DNA of 64,000 bases from Gigaspora rosea (lineage: Eukaryota > Glomeromycota > Glomeromycetes > Diversisporales > Gigasporaceae): assembly GCA_003550325.1 (NCBI GenBank), contig QKWP01001210.1, positions 1 through 64,000 of the forward strand, written 5' to 3'. The position numbers were made by a program, and so were the translations under genes. Position 1 is the first letter of the stretch. Each line of letters opens with the position of its first letter. The notes under the pieces are model-generated. The model saw only the letters and a list, made by a program, of their open reading frames with translations. It was not told the DNA's origin and did no database searches. Positions 1 through 11,978 of the stretch are shown here, piece by piece.

Positions 1-194
1 ACTTGTAAAAATTAGGACTTGTATTAGAAATGAAAATTTTTTTTATAAAATTTTATAATAAAGTTGATAAAACAGAACTAATATTATATTTTTTACTTAG
101 AAAGTATATAGCTAAAATTAATATTTAAGGTTTTATTTAAAAAATTTAAAATTTTAAAATTTTCGCAGGCAAATATGCCTGCATAACAAATTAA

Positions 195-364
195 GGGATT
201 TTAATAATTTAATATTTAAAAGAAAGCTTAGATTGTAGGCTTTCTTTTGAATATTAAATCATTAAGAGAGCTTTAAAATTCATTGAGATATGAGCTGTGA
301 AAGATAAAGAATTAATTTTTTTTTCAAATATTGATTTGCTTGATTTCTATTGATGGCTGCCCAT
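195..364. repeat. Truncated copy of a palindromic MITE (right arm)
   Basis: This stretch matches the right half of the foldback elements at 36112-36372 and 43062-43316. It shares the AAAGAAAGCTTAGAT core, the ATATGAGCTGTGAAAG block and the terminal GATTTCTATTGATGGC. Only the inner part of the left arm is present, so the copy is broken on its left side. Confidence 0.75.
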
Positions 365-369
365 ATAAT

Positions 370-670
370 TCTTAAACATAAAGATAAATTTATATTAGTA
401 AAAAAAAGTTTTATATGTGCTAACGTTCGAAATTTTTGATTTTTCTTATAAACCGTTTTTTTTACTAAGATAATCTATCTTTATAACTTAGAAAAAGTTG
501 TTCAAAATAAAATTTTACATTATATACTTTGATATTGCTTATTTATTTTTACATTTTACTAGTAAAATTTTGAATTTTTAAAAAATAAAATTTTTTGCCT
601 ACAAAATCGTGCAATTTGATTGGCCAAATCGGGGTGCAACATGTTGCAGATGCGACAAATTTCTATTCCC
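370..670. repeat. Right half of the 0.8-kb palindromic element family
   Basis: Nearly collinear with 32195-32473. Shared blocks include AACTTAGAAAAAGTTGTT, the ATTGCTTATTTATTTTTACA stretch, GTGCAATTTGATTGG and the end GCGACAAATTTCTATTCC. It lacks the 160-bp insertion found in the left arm of the 31677-32473 copy, so it serves as an empty-site control for that insertion. Confidence 0.75.
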
Positions 671-1130
671 TTATTTTAATTATAAACAAACAAAGTGCAG
701 TAAGTTATTGGTGAGATTAAATTTCTTGAATTGAATATACAAACAGATTAGAAATGAAATAAAAGAAAGAAATCATAAAAAAGTTTAAATTCCAAGACTT
801 TTTTATCATATGATAAACAAAAATGCCAAAGCAATAGTTTATTGGAAAAATTAAATGTTATAAAAAATAATTCAAGTATTATTTAGAATCAAACTAAAAT
901 AAAATATTCTATAATCAAAAAATAAAACAAGCCATAATTCAAGAAGTAATTAAATCTTTTATCCTATTAGATTCTTACAAAATAAAACCAATATTTTTGA
1001 AATCCATAAAAGTAATATAAAAATAAACAATAATGAAGATAAATGAAAGTTGGTCCAATTATTTTCTAATACAAAATTGCAGAAAGCAAAACAATTAAAG
1101 CTAAACAAAAAGAAATAATATATTGATATA
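671..1130. other. AT-rich intergenic stretch, nothing recognised
   Basis: I see no gene, RNA or clear repeat boundary. The longest reading frame crosses the MITE that starts at 1131 and is not protein-like. Confidence 0.5.
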
Positions 1131-1327
1131 CAGTCGCACCCCCCTAAGTGCATGCCCTCGGGACCATAGTGAAAAAAAGCCAAAATGTGCACTTAGAGGG
1201 GGTTTGCACTTAGAGGGGTTAAAATTTATAATTGTTATATTGTTTGGGACCAAGAGGGGCCGTGCACTTAAAGAGGTTTTTCATATACCGTGCACTTAGG
1301 GGGTGTGCACTTAGGGGGGTGCGACTG
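1131..1327. mobile_element. Tc1/mariner-type MITE, TA target duplication
   Basis: Terminal inverted repeats CAGTCGCACCCCCCTAAGTG and its complement end exactly at TA dinucleotides on both sides (1129-1130, 1328-1329). The interior repeats GTGCACTTAG several times in both orientations. It has no coding capacity. CAGT ends with a TA duplication are typical of Tc1/mariner non-autonomous elements. The copies at 51156 and 29510 share the ending. Confidence 0.85.
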
Positions 1328-1581
1328 TACTTATAAAAAGGCCTATTAAACCAATTTTGCTAATATATGGGGTGTTTTTAATTAAAAAGGCCCATTTTTA
1401 TATATATTTTATTTTGAGATATTTGAGTTTAATTATTTGTTTTAATTTTCAGACTGATCCAGAATCAATCAAATTTCACGATATTGATTGGTTAAATTAT
1501 CTTATATATTTTAGAAAATCTATAATATTAAAAATAATCACTTTATATTAATTAGTTATTCATATTGTATAAACTTTAAAT

Positions 1582-1659
1582 ATATGGGGTAGAGTCAATA
1601 GAAATGGGACAAATTTATTAGATAGATTTGTCACATTTCTTTTGACTTCACCCTATATA
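1582..1659. repeat. Short foldback hairpin, about 78 bp
   Basis: GGGGTAGAGTCAATAGAAAT is followed after a short loop by an imperfect complement ending in TTTGACTTCACCCTA. Both arms adjoin TATATAT. It is probably a very small MITE. Confidence 0.6.
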
Positions 1660-1789
1660 TTGTATCATAATTAAAAACTAATAAGCAAAATTTTATATTA
1701 ATATATATATATATTTTTTAACAACTTTGACAGTCTCGCTGGTACTTTATTAATTAGTTTTCATATAATAACCTAAGTTATACATGTAA

Positions 1790-2870
1790 TAAAACCCATA
1801 GATTGTAAGTCCAACATTATCCGGCTGCGAAAACCATGCCCAGACGTGACCTGTCGCACTAACTCCCATAGATATAAATATCTATTGAATTAGGAACTTT
1901 GTTAGCCCTGTCAAAGACTAACTTTTTTAGATTCTTCCTACCTACGCAACCAGATAGGATAATCTTATCCTAAAAGAAAATAAAACAAGTAAACGAAAAA
2001 CAAGGAGAAATAAAAAGAGGGAAAAACATTTCAAACCTAAACGACTAACCAAAATATATAAAAAGAAAAATAAAGGAAGACACAGATAGAAAAAACAAAA
2101 AAGAAAACAATGACAGAACTTAAAAGTGTACTATTAAACCTGTACTAGATTGTAAAAATTATATAATACACTAAACGAATAAGTCTCTACTTTATATTTA
2201 TCTAAGTATTATATATAAAATAGGTAAAATCATAAAAAACCCGTAGAAAAAACCTGTAGTGAAACTTGCGCCTAATAGAACCTTCTGGAAAGAAATTTCG
2301 TGTCAGATTTTTCTTCAAAAGACTTTACGTGACATTCATTGTTTATTTCTTTAGACCGGAAACTTACTCGTGACTTGAATCAGATTAGACAGGCGCCTTT
2401 CCAATTTGGACGAAGTAAACATTGTCGATCTTTTGGAGGGGGTAAGCTGGATTTCCCACTTTTTGGTGAAATTTCGAAAAGCCCAAAGAGAAATAGAAAA
2501 AGTACCAAACTTGTAAAGAGCGTAAGAGTTATGCTTTGAAGAATAATATATCTGACCAAAAGACTGCTTCTGCCTAAGCCTCTATAGCTTTTGACAAAAA
2601 ACTTTAGGGTTGTTGCCCTACTACGTTTTCTATAGTAACGAAAACTTCCACCCAGAGAGCCAAACCCAAAAGGAGAAATCTTTTTCAGCTCTATTTCAGT
2701 TGTCTCACATTCGATCTGAAACTCTTTATCCAAGACGCTTCTAGATAAAGCTTTTGTTATGTACAAATATACTAACTTCAAAGTTTGCATAGGTCGAATT
2801 TTTGTGAAAAGATTTGGTATGAGGGATCGTCAGAAAGAGCTGGTTATCTGATTTCGTTTATATTAATATT
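1790..2870 (+). repeat. Dispersed repeat family A, copy 1
   Basis: A stretch richer in GC than its surroundings that shares a collinear block with 45391-46500 and 50340-51110, and on the other strand with 5930-6640. The best conserved core is AAACATTGTCGATCTTTTGG followed by AGGGGGTAAGC, near 2418-2450. A second shared block near the right end is GATCGTCAGAAAGAG. Reading frames on both strands (136 aa minus, 66 aa plus) cover it, but neither resembles a known protein. The element class is unknown; it could be the 3' part of a retroelement. Confidence 0.65.
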
Positions 2871-2883
2871 AAAACAGTTGTAT

Positions 2884-3058
2884 AACTTATTGTTCTTATT
2901 AATAAAATTAAAAACATAAAATTTATAAATATTCTTTTTGAAAATATTTTAAAAGAATAAAATATTCTTAAATAAAAGAATACTAAAATATTAATGCTCT
3001 TAAAAAAATTTAAATATTTTTTGAAAATATTAAGAACATTGAATTTTAAATACTAGTA
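2884..3058 (-). repeat. Small AT-rich inverted-repeat element (same family as 20866-21038)
   Basis: Reading the minus strand gives ATTCAATGTTCTTAATATTT and an end with TTGTTCTTATTAATAA. This is collinear with 20866-21038, where paired GTTCTCAGAGAAC arms are clearer. Confidence 0.55.
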
Positions 3059-3391
3059 TTAGTTATATCAGAATTTGGGCATTATTGTATTCATTAAAAT
3101 TTAAAGAGTTATCAAGTATATTAAATATAGAACTATTATTACAATATAAGTTTATCTGTTTATAAATATTTGTTTAGAAACTACAAAAAATTATAGTAGT
3201 AATTGTTTATAACAGAATTAGATATATTATTATTATTAACTATCTGTTCAAAAGTATTTTTGCTAAAAGCAGTTATAAAGTAGCTAGAATTTGCTATTTT
3301 AGTAAAGGTAATATTAACTAATAGTTTTTTAATTTTTTTAAATTTATCATCTATTTTTGTCTATATAAATAGTTTTTTTATTAGTTTAATA
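3059..3391. other. AT-rich intergenic stretch, nothing recognised
   Basis: There is no open frame of useful length and no clear repeat boundary before the mariner-type end at 3392. Confidence 0.4.
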
Positions 3392-4226
3392 TAGTCCAGT
3401 GCATAAAGATTTGTACCTCAAAAAGTTTCATAACTTTAACTCTTAGTAAAAGTTTTATATTTTTGATTAATTATTAAAAAATTTTTAATATCAAATAAAA
3501 TAGGTTTTAATCTAACTTATTATATTATTTTTATTGTTTTAATATTGTTTTATTTTAATAATTTTGTATGTACAATTTGAGAAAAAAGGAAAAATTTTTT
3601 TTAAAAAAAAGATATTTTAAATATTTTCGCAACCAATAGGCAGTTCTATGAGCTTGTACTACGCAAGTGCATTAATGTGCATATAATAAAGATATGGTCA
3701 AAATTTGAGCAAAATTGAATCACTAGTTGTGAAGAAATTAAGCTTTAAAGTGAAGTAATTTGATTTTTTTTACTATATACACGTATATATAAATTACTAT
3801 AGATTACTATAGTAAATTATATAGTAAATATTGTTAAAAAAAGTTACTATTAATAAATTTTTTTTATTTTAGGCTGTGCAAATAAAATTAATTGTTTCTC
3901 GTAACATATTAAGGTTAAAAGACACCCGGGACCCAGTTGTTATTGTCTAAGTATAAAAAAATATTATATAAAATTTTAAAAATATATTTTATATAGGATT
4001 TTATTAACGCCATGGCCAGTCCCCAAATATCATATGACAACTTATTAATTATGATTGCAAAATCAATTTGATCAATTTTATATTTATTATAATTATTTAA
4101 ACCGCAACACTTACATAATTAAGGCGTAATATGTAACGAATACCATTATGCAGCAAAAATCTCTAGTAGCAAATACTTGCCTATTTACACCCAAATCACA
4201 TCATTTATAAAACCTCCACTTTAATA

Positions 4227-4285
4227 CCTAATCTAACCCTAACCTTCTTTAGCTTCTAATACTAACCCTAAGCTTAACCCTAACG
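4227..4285 (-). repeat. Degenerate telomere-like CCCTAA patch
   Basis: CTAACCCTAACC and further CTAACCCTAAGC and TTAACCCTAAC units are interrupted by other bases. The patch lies just before the tandem array inside the nested element. Confidence 0.7.
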
Positions 4286-4330
4286 ATATTAACGAAGGTG
4301 ACTAAAACAAAGATAGCACCAAAGATAATG

Positions 4331-5330
4331 ATGATATTAAAAACAATGGAACATTAGATGACGACGTGAAAGACGAAAAACGATGGCACAGCAAGTATGA
4401 AGCAGGACCCAACAGTTATACCAACAAAAACTTAAATACGGAACTACTAAGCATGAAATGGCAATCCAATAATTACCCAACCAAAGGCTCGAACGCGGCA
4501 TCAGCAACCAATACACGACATCATACCAGTAAAACGAATTCACTATTAAACGACGACACTAACAAATGATAGCGTAAAAAAGCTGGCTAGTAAAAGGAAG
4601 AAAAAATAAACACAGCAAAAAAAAAAAGCTATACTTATCAATAGGACGAACCACTAAATGTGATTTCACTAGTGAACGACGCAATAATGGCGACAAGTGT
4701 GAAACGGGAACCCATACTAACGACAAATGCTAATATAAGTGAAACGGCAACCTATTAATTACCCAACCGAGATTCAAACGCAGCATTAGCAACCAATACA
4801 CATACCATAAAGCGAATTATCATCAAACGACAACACAGACAAAATGACAGCTGTAAAAAAGCTGAATAGAAAAAAGAAAAACAACAAAAAAAAAGATATA
4901 CTTATCAATAGGACGAACCATGAAATGCGATTTCACCAGCAGACAACGCGACACTAAAGACGATGATTACAAGTGTAAAACAGGGCCCATACCAACGAAA
5001 AACTCAAATACAAGACCACCAACAACCTATTAATTACACTAACCGAAGACTCAAACGCAACACCATAAAACGAATTTACTATTAAATCCTGAAACTGACA
5101 ATAACGATTGGTTAGTATAGCTGGTAATAAAAGGAAGAAAAAGCAAACACAGTAGCAAAAAAATTAAAAATATTATCGATAGAACGAACCACTAAATGCG
5201 ATTTTACCAGACGAACGACACGACACCAGAGACATAGTGTAAAACGGGACTTATACTAACAAAAACTCAAATACAACACCAAACTTAAACGGCAAGATTC
5301 ATATGTGGCATCTAAAACACTGACAAAAAA
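4331..5330 (+). repeat. Tandem array, unit about 260-280 bp, nearly 4 copies
   Basis: The landmark AGGACGAACCACTAAATG recurs in diverged form near 4642, 4911 and 5178, and AAAGCTGGCTAGTAAAAGG recurs near 4577, 4855 and 5115. Other recurring blocks are CCAATACACGACATCATACC and AACGAATTCACTATTAAACG. Units differ by substitutions and small deletions. An open frame of 67 codons in the first unit is not kept in the others. Confidence 0.8.
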
Positions 5331-5639
5331 AGTAAATACTATATACGTACAAACAAAAAAAATATGTTACACTGGGGAAAAAATAGAAAATTTTTATTTA
5401 TATATATAAAATAAAATTTTAATTTTTCAAAAAAGGCACCCGGCCGGGTTACGAGAAACAATTATATTTGTTTGCACGGCCTTATCAATAAAATAATCAA
5501 AATAATTTTATTTTTATTAATCCGGTAACCTAATAAGTATATTAAATTAAAAAAATCCAAAATTAATTTGTACAAAAAATATTTGGAATCAGAGCTATTT
5601 GAGATACAAATCTTTTTGCACTGGACTATATTTTATAAT

Positions 5640-5929
5640 TTCAATTAAAAATTATTAATATTCTAATCAATGATCAAGAACTTGCTAATTACTTTTGCTA
5701 AGAAAAATTTTAATTATATATAGTAATTTAATTAAGAAACATGTACTAATTAGTATATATTATATAAAAAATTTAATTTTTTATTAATAAAGCACATTAT
5801 AATTACTATATAATTACAAATACAAAGTGCAAAAAATATAACAATAGATTACAAATAAAATTATATGCACAAAATAAACTCTTTCTGACAATCACACTTG
5901 TACCAAACTTTTTACAAAAATCGAACTAT
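5640..5929. other. AT-rich stretch, nothing recognised
   Basis: No gene or bounded repeat is visible. Confidence 0.4.
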
Positions 5930-6640
5930 GAAAAACTTTATAGTTAATATACTTAACAAAACAAAACTTCACCAAAGCTGCTGTTAGATACAAAGTCAAT
6001 TCACTGGATGTTCTGCACCCTAAAATAGGAATAAAAAAGACAAGCAAACTTTTAAGTGAAGTGCTATAGTACTATCAAGCGAAGATATAGTAGAGCAACT
6101 CTAGAGTTTTGTCAAGCCCTGTGGATATGAATATAGAAGCAAAAACCTGGTTGAATATATTATTCTGTATAGTATAACTCTTACTTTTCTTTTTGGGTTG
6201 AAAAAATTTTCTTTGGTATTAAAATCTCTTCTAAAAATTCTAACAAAGTGGGTGGTCTGGCGTACCCTCTTCAAAAGATTAGCAGTACTTACTTTATTTC
6301 AATTAGAAAGGTACTGACTATTTTGGATTCAAGGTTATAAGTAAGTTCTGAAAACAAAATAAACAATGAATAGTACGTAAGATCTTTTTAGAGAAACCAC
6401 AGATAGAATTTTTATATAGTTTTTTTCCTTTTTTTTCATAATATATATTTTGCTTTTTTCATCTTGTTAGGTTTTCTCGCTTAGGATGTGTAGATTTCCC
6501 AATTTTCATTTTCTCTTTTTTTAACTTTTCCCTTATATCCTCTTTGTATGCTTTGTTTCTTTTTTGTTAGTTGCAAATAGTAGTTGTCCAACTTTTCTGC
6601 CAGGATCTAGATGAAAGAAGTTTGAAAAAAATTAAATAAA
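5930..6640 (-). repeat. Dispersed repeat family A, copy on the minus strand
   Basis: The reverse complement around 6240-6330 reads CTAATCTTTTGAAGAGGGTA followed by CGCCAGACCACCCACTTT. This aligns with the conserved core of the 45391-46500 copy. It is strongly AT-decayed and its ends are not clear. Confidence 0.55.
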
Positions 6641-6979
6641 ATAGACGAGCTGATAGATTTCTGTCAGTAAGCTATATCTTGAAGCTATTAGATACAATGG
6701 ATATGGTAAGACTACATCTATCCTTGGCAAATTGCGGTTAAGTGCCTATGATAACTAGCCGAGTTATAGTTTTAGTTTCAGATCAGTAGATTGAACTATA
6801 GTTTTAGCATTTACATATGTAGCTATAGTTTTTACAATAAAATATAACCGGACCATCTAGTTAATTAAAAAATTATAACAATAAATTAATTTAAACAATA
6901 TACAAAACAATTTATATATAAAAATAAATTATTATTATTGTTATTGTTATCATTATTACCACTACTATTATTATAATTA
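6641..6979. other. AT-rich stretch, nothing recognised
   Basis: No gene or bounded repeat is visible. It ends in ATT/ATA microsatellite-like sequence at 6925-6978. Confidence 0.4.
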
Positions 6980-8029
6980 TAGTCTGGTGCAAAAAGATTT
7001 GCACACTAAATAAAAATTTTAAAAAATCTTTTTATATATAAACTTAAAAATTTTTTAAAAAAATATAATTTTTAGATTATAGAAAAGAAAAAAATAACGT
7101 TATTTAATTATTTTATGTACAGTATAAAATAAAAATTTTATTAATAGCAACTTGTTTTAATACTAAAATGTACTAAAATTTATATAATTTATATAAAGTT
7201 AAAAAAAGCTATCAAATAAAAAATTATTATTTGTACAGAATTTTATTATTACAATTGATATTAAGCTCTTAAGTAAAGTTGTTTTTTGGCTTAAAAAAAT
7301 GCTAGTTTTTTAAAATATGTTTTATTATTTTCTTAGTAAAACTTTTCACTACAATAAAAAAACTTTCAAAACATATGTAGTAAAACATATAAAATATTAT
7401 AAAAATATTTTAAATTTTTTAAAATTAAATTTCTTAAAAACTTGTCTAGAATTTTTTAAACTTTTTTTTATATAAAAGATATAATTTAAAAAAAACTTAT
7501 TAATTTGTTTTTAATTTATAATTTTGAAAACTTAACTTAGTATATAGAATTTAATTAGTAGTTCGCAGTTAAAGGGAACAAATTTCATAGTAAAAATCGG
7601 TGGGCATGTGACTATTACCTTATATAGTAAGTGGAACGTCGTGTGCTTCAATTCATAAGAAAAAACTCTATAGTAAACAATTGAAAAATACTCGTATCTT
7701 ATGATCTATCAAACCGATTTTTGATGATTTTACTACCATTAGAATCACAAGAATTTGCTCTACAACTTTCAATTAAGCAATAAGAAAGAGTTACTTAATA
7801 AAAAAATTACTTTTATATGTAAGCAAGCCCCATTCGCACACTATAGAAATTTACTATTAAATTCCACCGTGATTTATTATAAAATGTCGATCATTTTATA
7901 CCCTTTATCTGCGATCTTCCACTTAAGTAAATTACACTATTTTTAATACATTTTTTTAAGCTAAATTAAATTTAATTTTTTATAACTTGTAAATCAAATT
8001 TAATAGTTTATTTATTAGGACTTAATTAG

Positions 8030-8520
8030 GCATCGCACACTGTGATGTGCTTGTATATCACACCCAAACAATCTACCAATTAAATTTGAAGATCAGGTAT
8101 AATGTGAAAATTTTCTTTGTGTAATAAAATAAAGAAATTTTTCTAAAATTTGTAATATCAAAAAATTTCATCTACTTAACCACCTTTTACACTCTAACAA
8201 AAAAAATTCCTTGCAAAATTTTGGTATATATGTTGTGTCCTAATGCCCGATTCAGAATCGGGCTGTTCCAGATGAGAATTTTGTAGCAGAATTAGGACTT
8301 TAGGTGAATTTAGGGTTAGGATTAGACTAGAGTTAGAGGTAGGATTAGACCAGATTTCAAATTGGGACAAATTCTTATTTGGGATACAACATATACATCA
8401 TCTACTCTAACTTCTAACACTAACCCATACTCTTACCCTTACCCTAACCTTATTAATTTAAATTTTTTTTATATAAAAATTGATCTACAAATTATGTTTA
8501 TATATTGTGTGCGATGAATT
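8030..8520 (-). mobile_element. Telomere-block MITE family, copy with an inner hairpin insertion
   Basis: In minus-strand order it has the TAAGGGTAAGGGTAAGAG block, then CAAAATTTTGCAAGG, then an ACCTGATC...AATTTAATTGGTAGATTG block. The order matches the copies at 28549-28871, 32785-33100 and 34120-34345. About 8236-8392 looks like an insertion. It holds the hairpin GCCCGATTCAGAATCGGGC and its own TTAGGGTTAGGATTAGA tract. Confidence 0.6.
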
Positions 8521-8827
8521 AGCATATCGCAGAGTGCTTTGCATATATTTATCCTATTTATTATATTTACACTAATGCATTTGCATAATACAAGCTTGTT
8601 ACAATGCATATTTAATCTAAAAATAGCTAATATATAATTTTTTTTTAAAAAAAAGATTTTTATTTATTTTTAAAAATAAAAAAGTTTTATATTATTAATA
8701 ATTAAAATATTTCTATAATATAATTATAAAAATAATATAAATATTAATTTCAAAGATATACTATTATATATAAAAAAATTTACATATCAGATATATACTA
8801 TTAGTAATTTATTGATTTTTAATTATA

Positions 8828-9450
8828 TAGTCCAGTACAAAAAAATTTGTACCTCAAATAGCTCTAATTAAAATATTTTTTGTATCAATTAATTTTTAAT
8901 TTTTAATTTAATATAATTATTAGGTTATCAGATTAATAAAAATAAAATTATTTTGATTATTTTATTGATAAAATAAAAATATTTATTAATAGTAACTTTT
9001 TTTAAAAATATTTACTATATATTTTAATAGTAATTTATATATACATATATATAATAAAAAAATCAAATAGTCAAGTTTTAAAGCTTAATTTCGGCACAAC
9101 TAGTATTCAATTTTGCTCAAATTTTAACCATATTTATCATATGCATATCAATGCATTGTATAGTACAAGCTCATACAACTACATATTGGTTGCAAAATCA
9201 GTTAAAATATTTTTTTTTTTAAAAAAAAATTTTTCTTTTTTTCAAATATAGCAAATTGTACATACTTAATTATTAAAATAAAACAATGTTAAACCAATAA
9301 AAATTTATAATAAGTTAGATTAAAACAGTATTAAAACTTATTTTATTTAATATTAAAATATTTTTAATAATTAATCAGAAGTATAAAAACTTTTATTTAG
9401 AGTCAAAATTATGAAATTTTTTGAGGTACAAAACTTTCTGCACTGGACCA
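8828..9450 (-). mobile_element. Intact mariner-type MITE, 623 bp
   Basis: Ends TAGTCCAGTACAAAAAAATT and the complement of TGGTCCAGTGCAGAAAGTTT, with TA on both sides (8826-8827, 9451-9452). It is collinear in reverse with the two halves of the element at 3392-5628 and so shows the empty target site. It has no reading frame of note. Related inner sequence also occurs at 28395-28520 and 30150-30300. Confidence 0.85.
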
Positions 9451-9503
9451 TAGTAAAAAATTGGTTTAAATTTGGTGTACAAATCTTTTTGCACTAGACT
9501 ATA

Positions 9504-9960
9504 TTATCTTTAAAAAAATTAAAATTATTATATAATAGTTGTTATGATAATTGTTGTATTAATAATAGTTTATTGTTAATATTTTTTAGTTATTGTTCGA
9601 AGCGTAGCAGAGGACACTTTACTTCTACGTCAAACTATGCAATGTCTGTTAGCAACATCCAATCACAGTACATATACTGGTTACATGACATATGCACTTA
9701 TGTTACACAAAGGCCCGGTGCATTGTTTTCACAAAAATAATTTTTGGTTACACGCTGCTAATGTTGTATAACGTTACACAAGCCTTATTTTGGTAACCTA
9801 ATCAAGTTGGGTTAATTGAACCAAGATAGGGTTTTTTGAACCAAATTTGGGTTTATACATATTGTTTACATAACAGACTATATACTATTTATACAGTATA
9901 TCTAATATATTTTATTGCTTCGGACATCTATCAGCTTCTGATAACCTAGTATATTTATAT
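9504..9960. other. Intergenic stretch with GAACCAA/GGGTTT short repeats
   Basis: GTTGGGTTAATTGAACCAAG is followed by a diverged copy near 9800-9855. No gene is seen. Confidence 0.4.
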
Positions 9961-10330
9961 TTGTATTCTTTTTTCTTTTACTATGAAAATTATATATTGG
10001 TAGTAGTGCATTATTGTTATAATGATAATAATATTGTTGTATTACTATCATTGTTATTATTGTTACTATTATTATTTTTACCAATATTATTCTTATTACT
10101 ATCACTATTATTACTATTATTGTCATTACTATTACTATTTTTATAATTAATCCATTTTTTACTGCTACCAATATCACTCTTATTGTTATCAATAGGTTTA
10201 GAACTGTCAGAAGGATAGAAATCAGTACCAATTTCTAACCCAAAACCAATGCTATTATTAGCATTATTATTATAACTGCTACCAGAACTACTAGTACTAT
10301 CATTATAATAATTTTGTTTTTTTGAATCTT
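9961..10330. repeat. Compound ATT/ACT trinucleotide microsatellite
   Basis: Long imperfect runs of TAT, TTA, ACTATT and ACCAAT units. Open frames of 61 and 109 codons here are only low-complexity translations rich in Leu or Ile/Val and are not genes. Confidence 0.85.
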
Positions 10331-11813
10331 AACAAATAAACAACGTAGTTTAAAAAAAATTGGTTGTATTCAATACAATTTAAATAGAATAAGTATTTAT
10401 ACATTAAGATATTTAAGCAAATTTTTTCAAAATATAAATTTTGAGAAATAAACTCTTTTAAAATATATTTAGAACTTATTTAAAACTCTTGTAAAAAATT
10501 ATCTTGTATACAAACTTTTTTTGCTTGATTTGCACTAAAGTCTATAGTAAAAAATTTAGGTTTTTGATATAAATTAAATATCTTATTAATTATAGATTAA
10601 CTAAATAAGTATCATATTATTGAAATATACTATTCTATCCTTTTGTATTGTTCTATTATTCCATTTCAATATGTTTGTAAACCATATTTACATTGCTCTG
10701 ATTTTATTAGTATTTTATTTGTAATGAGATAAATATTATATAAGCAAATAAAATTTACTATATAATTATATAATTATTTACTAATATTCTAAAATGTCCA
10801 TATGTTGTTAATAGTACATTATTTTTTTTATTAAGATAAAAATACATATGCAATCTATTCTTTAAAACTAGCTAGCTTTTACTAATATAAAGTACAAAAT
10901 TTTTTGATTTAAAAGATTTTTGGCTACTCTTGAGAAATTTCATATCCAAGTATAGTCAATATCATTCTAGTTAGAATTTACAGACAAGAAAAAAATAATT
11001 ACATCTTGATTAAACTCAAAAAAAACTGTGGTATTTTTTCTTGTTATAGGTTTGTAAATAAGTAACCAGAGCTAAATATTGATTGAAAAATAAATAAATT
11101 TTTATTAAAGCCAAATTGCAAGTTATAGAACTTACCATTGTATCCAATATATGGTTTGTGAGTTCTATGTTCATACATCATTTGTGAAAATAACTAGAAA
11201 CTTATTTGTTTTTTAAATTTTTATCCTAATTTTATTTGCCTATCAATAGTCATAATCAATAGTGATAAACATTTATGATTGGTCAAAATGATAAATACTT
11301 TTTTTGCCAGGAGTGCAGATTCTATTACCGAACATACTGTAATAAATAATAGTTTTATTGAAATTTGATATAATAAGTGATAAATGTTTTTTCAATCAAA
11401 ACTAAAATTTAATATTTAAAGTTTAAATAATTGGTTTGGTTTTAAAAAGTACTAGATTTTACATATAAAAATCTAATATACGTAGTAAAAGATAGTTTTT
11501 TAAATTAATTATAAATTAATTTATAATTAAAAATAATATTGAGTAAGCTAAGTATTAACTTTAAAAAATAATAAAAATAAGGGTGGTCTTATAGAACTAT
11601 ATTTTATAATCTCAGATAACACGAATTATATCTTAATAAACTATCTGCTATAAACAGATATTTAGATCACAAATGTTACAAGTCAAATAATACAAACATC
11701 TCGGTACAAGTCAATATTATATCAAATTGTTGTGAATTGATAGCCAGCCACTAGACACCATTAGACATATAAAAAACTATCAATAGACATATATTTGTCT
11801 AATGACTTTTCCC
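10331..11813. other. AT-rich intergenic DNA, no supported gene
   Basis: A partial mariner-type end (GCACTAAAGTCTATAGT) lies near 10528. No open frame, RNA gene or complete element is seen in the rest. Confidence 0.5.
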
Positions 11814-11815
11814 TA

Positions 11816-11978
11816 CTGGGTGGATGAAAGGTTCCTATACAGAACTTTTATACTATCTCCACTAATAATAAAAGTTTTATATATTTGCAATATACCGGTA
11901 TAATGAAGTCATTAAAATTAATAACCAAAATATATGATTTAGTGATTAACCTGTATAGGGACTTTTCACCCACCCGAG
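11816..11978. mobile_element. 163-bp MITE with TA target duplication
   Basis: CTGGGTGGATGAAAGGTTCC followed by TATACAG at the left is answered at the right by CTGTATAGGGACTTTTCACC followed by CACCCGAG. TA flanks both ends (11814-11815, 11979-11980). Confidence 0.75.

Larger units (their letters stand above)
3872..5481. mobile_element. PIF/Harbinger-like non-autonomous element, TTA duplication
   Basis: Ends GGCTGTGCAAAT and ATTTGTTTGCACGGCC are inverted, and both continue into AATTGTTTCTCGTAAC. TTA flanks both sides (3869-3871, 5482-5484), and the uninterrupted sequence of the host MITE (8828-9450) has a single TTA at this point. Three-base TWA duplications with GGC/GGG ends are the mark of PIF/Harbinger elements. 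The interior holds a telomere-like patch and a tandem array but no transposase. A solitary end of the same type lies at 21042. Confidence 0.75.
3392..5628 (+). mobile_element. Mariner-type MITE split by a nested 1.6-kb element
   Basis: The ends TAGTCCAGTGCATAAAGATT and the complement of TAGTCCAGTGCAAAAAGATT are flanked by TA (3390-3391, 5629-5630). Removing the nested element at 3872-5481 and one TTA leaves about 624 bp. This equals, in reverse orientation, the intact copy at 8828-9450 (623 bp). Shared interior landmarks are GAGCTTGTACTACGCAAGTG and TCAAAATTTGAGCAAAATTG. Confidence 0.85.
6980..9501. mobile_element. Outer mariner-type element enclosing further insertions
   Basis: The left end TAGTCTGGTGCAAAAAGATT and the right end, complement of TAGTCTAGTGCAAAAAGATT, are inverted and flanked by TA (6978-6979, 9502-9503). 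The interior contains a fragment shared with 33770-33900 and 51550-51660 (TTTACTACCATTAGAATCA), a copy of the telomere-block MITE, and a complete 623-bp mariner MITE. The relatedness of the two ends is clear; that they belong to one element is inferred. Confidence 0.55.

Noticed and set aside
2380-2790. 136-codon minus frame
   Set aside because: It lies in family A repeat; the other copies do not keep the frame, and there is no recognisable domain.
9902-10231. 109-codon minus and 61-codon plus frames rich in Ile/Val/Leu
   Set aside because: They are translations of the ATT/ACT microsatellite at 9961-10330 and have no complexity.
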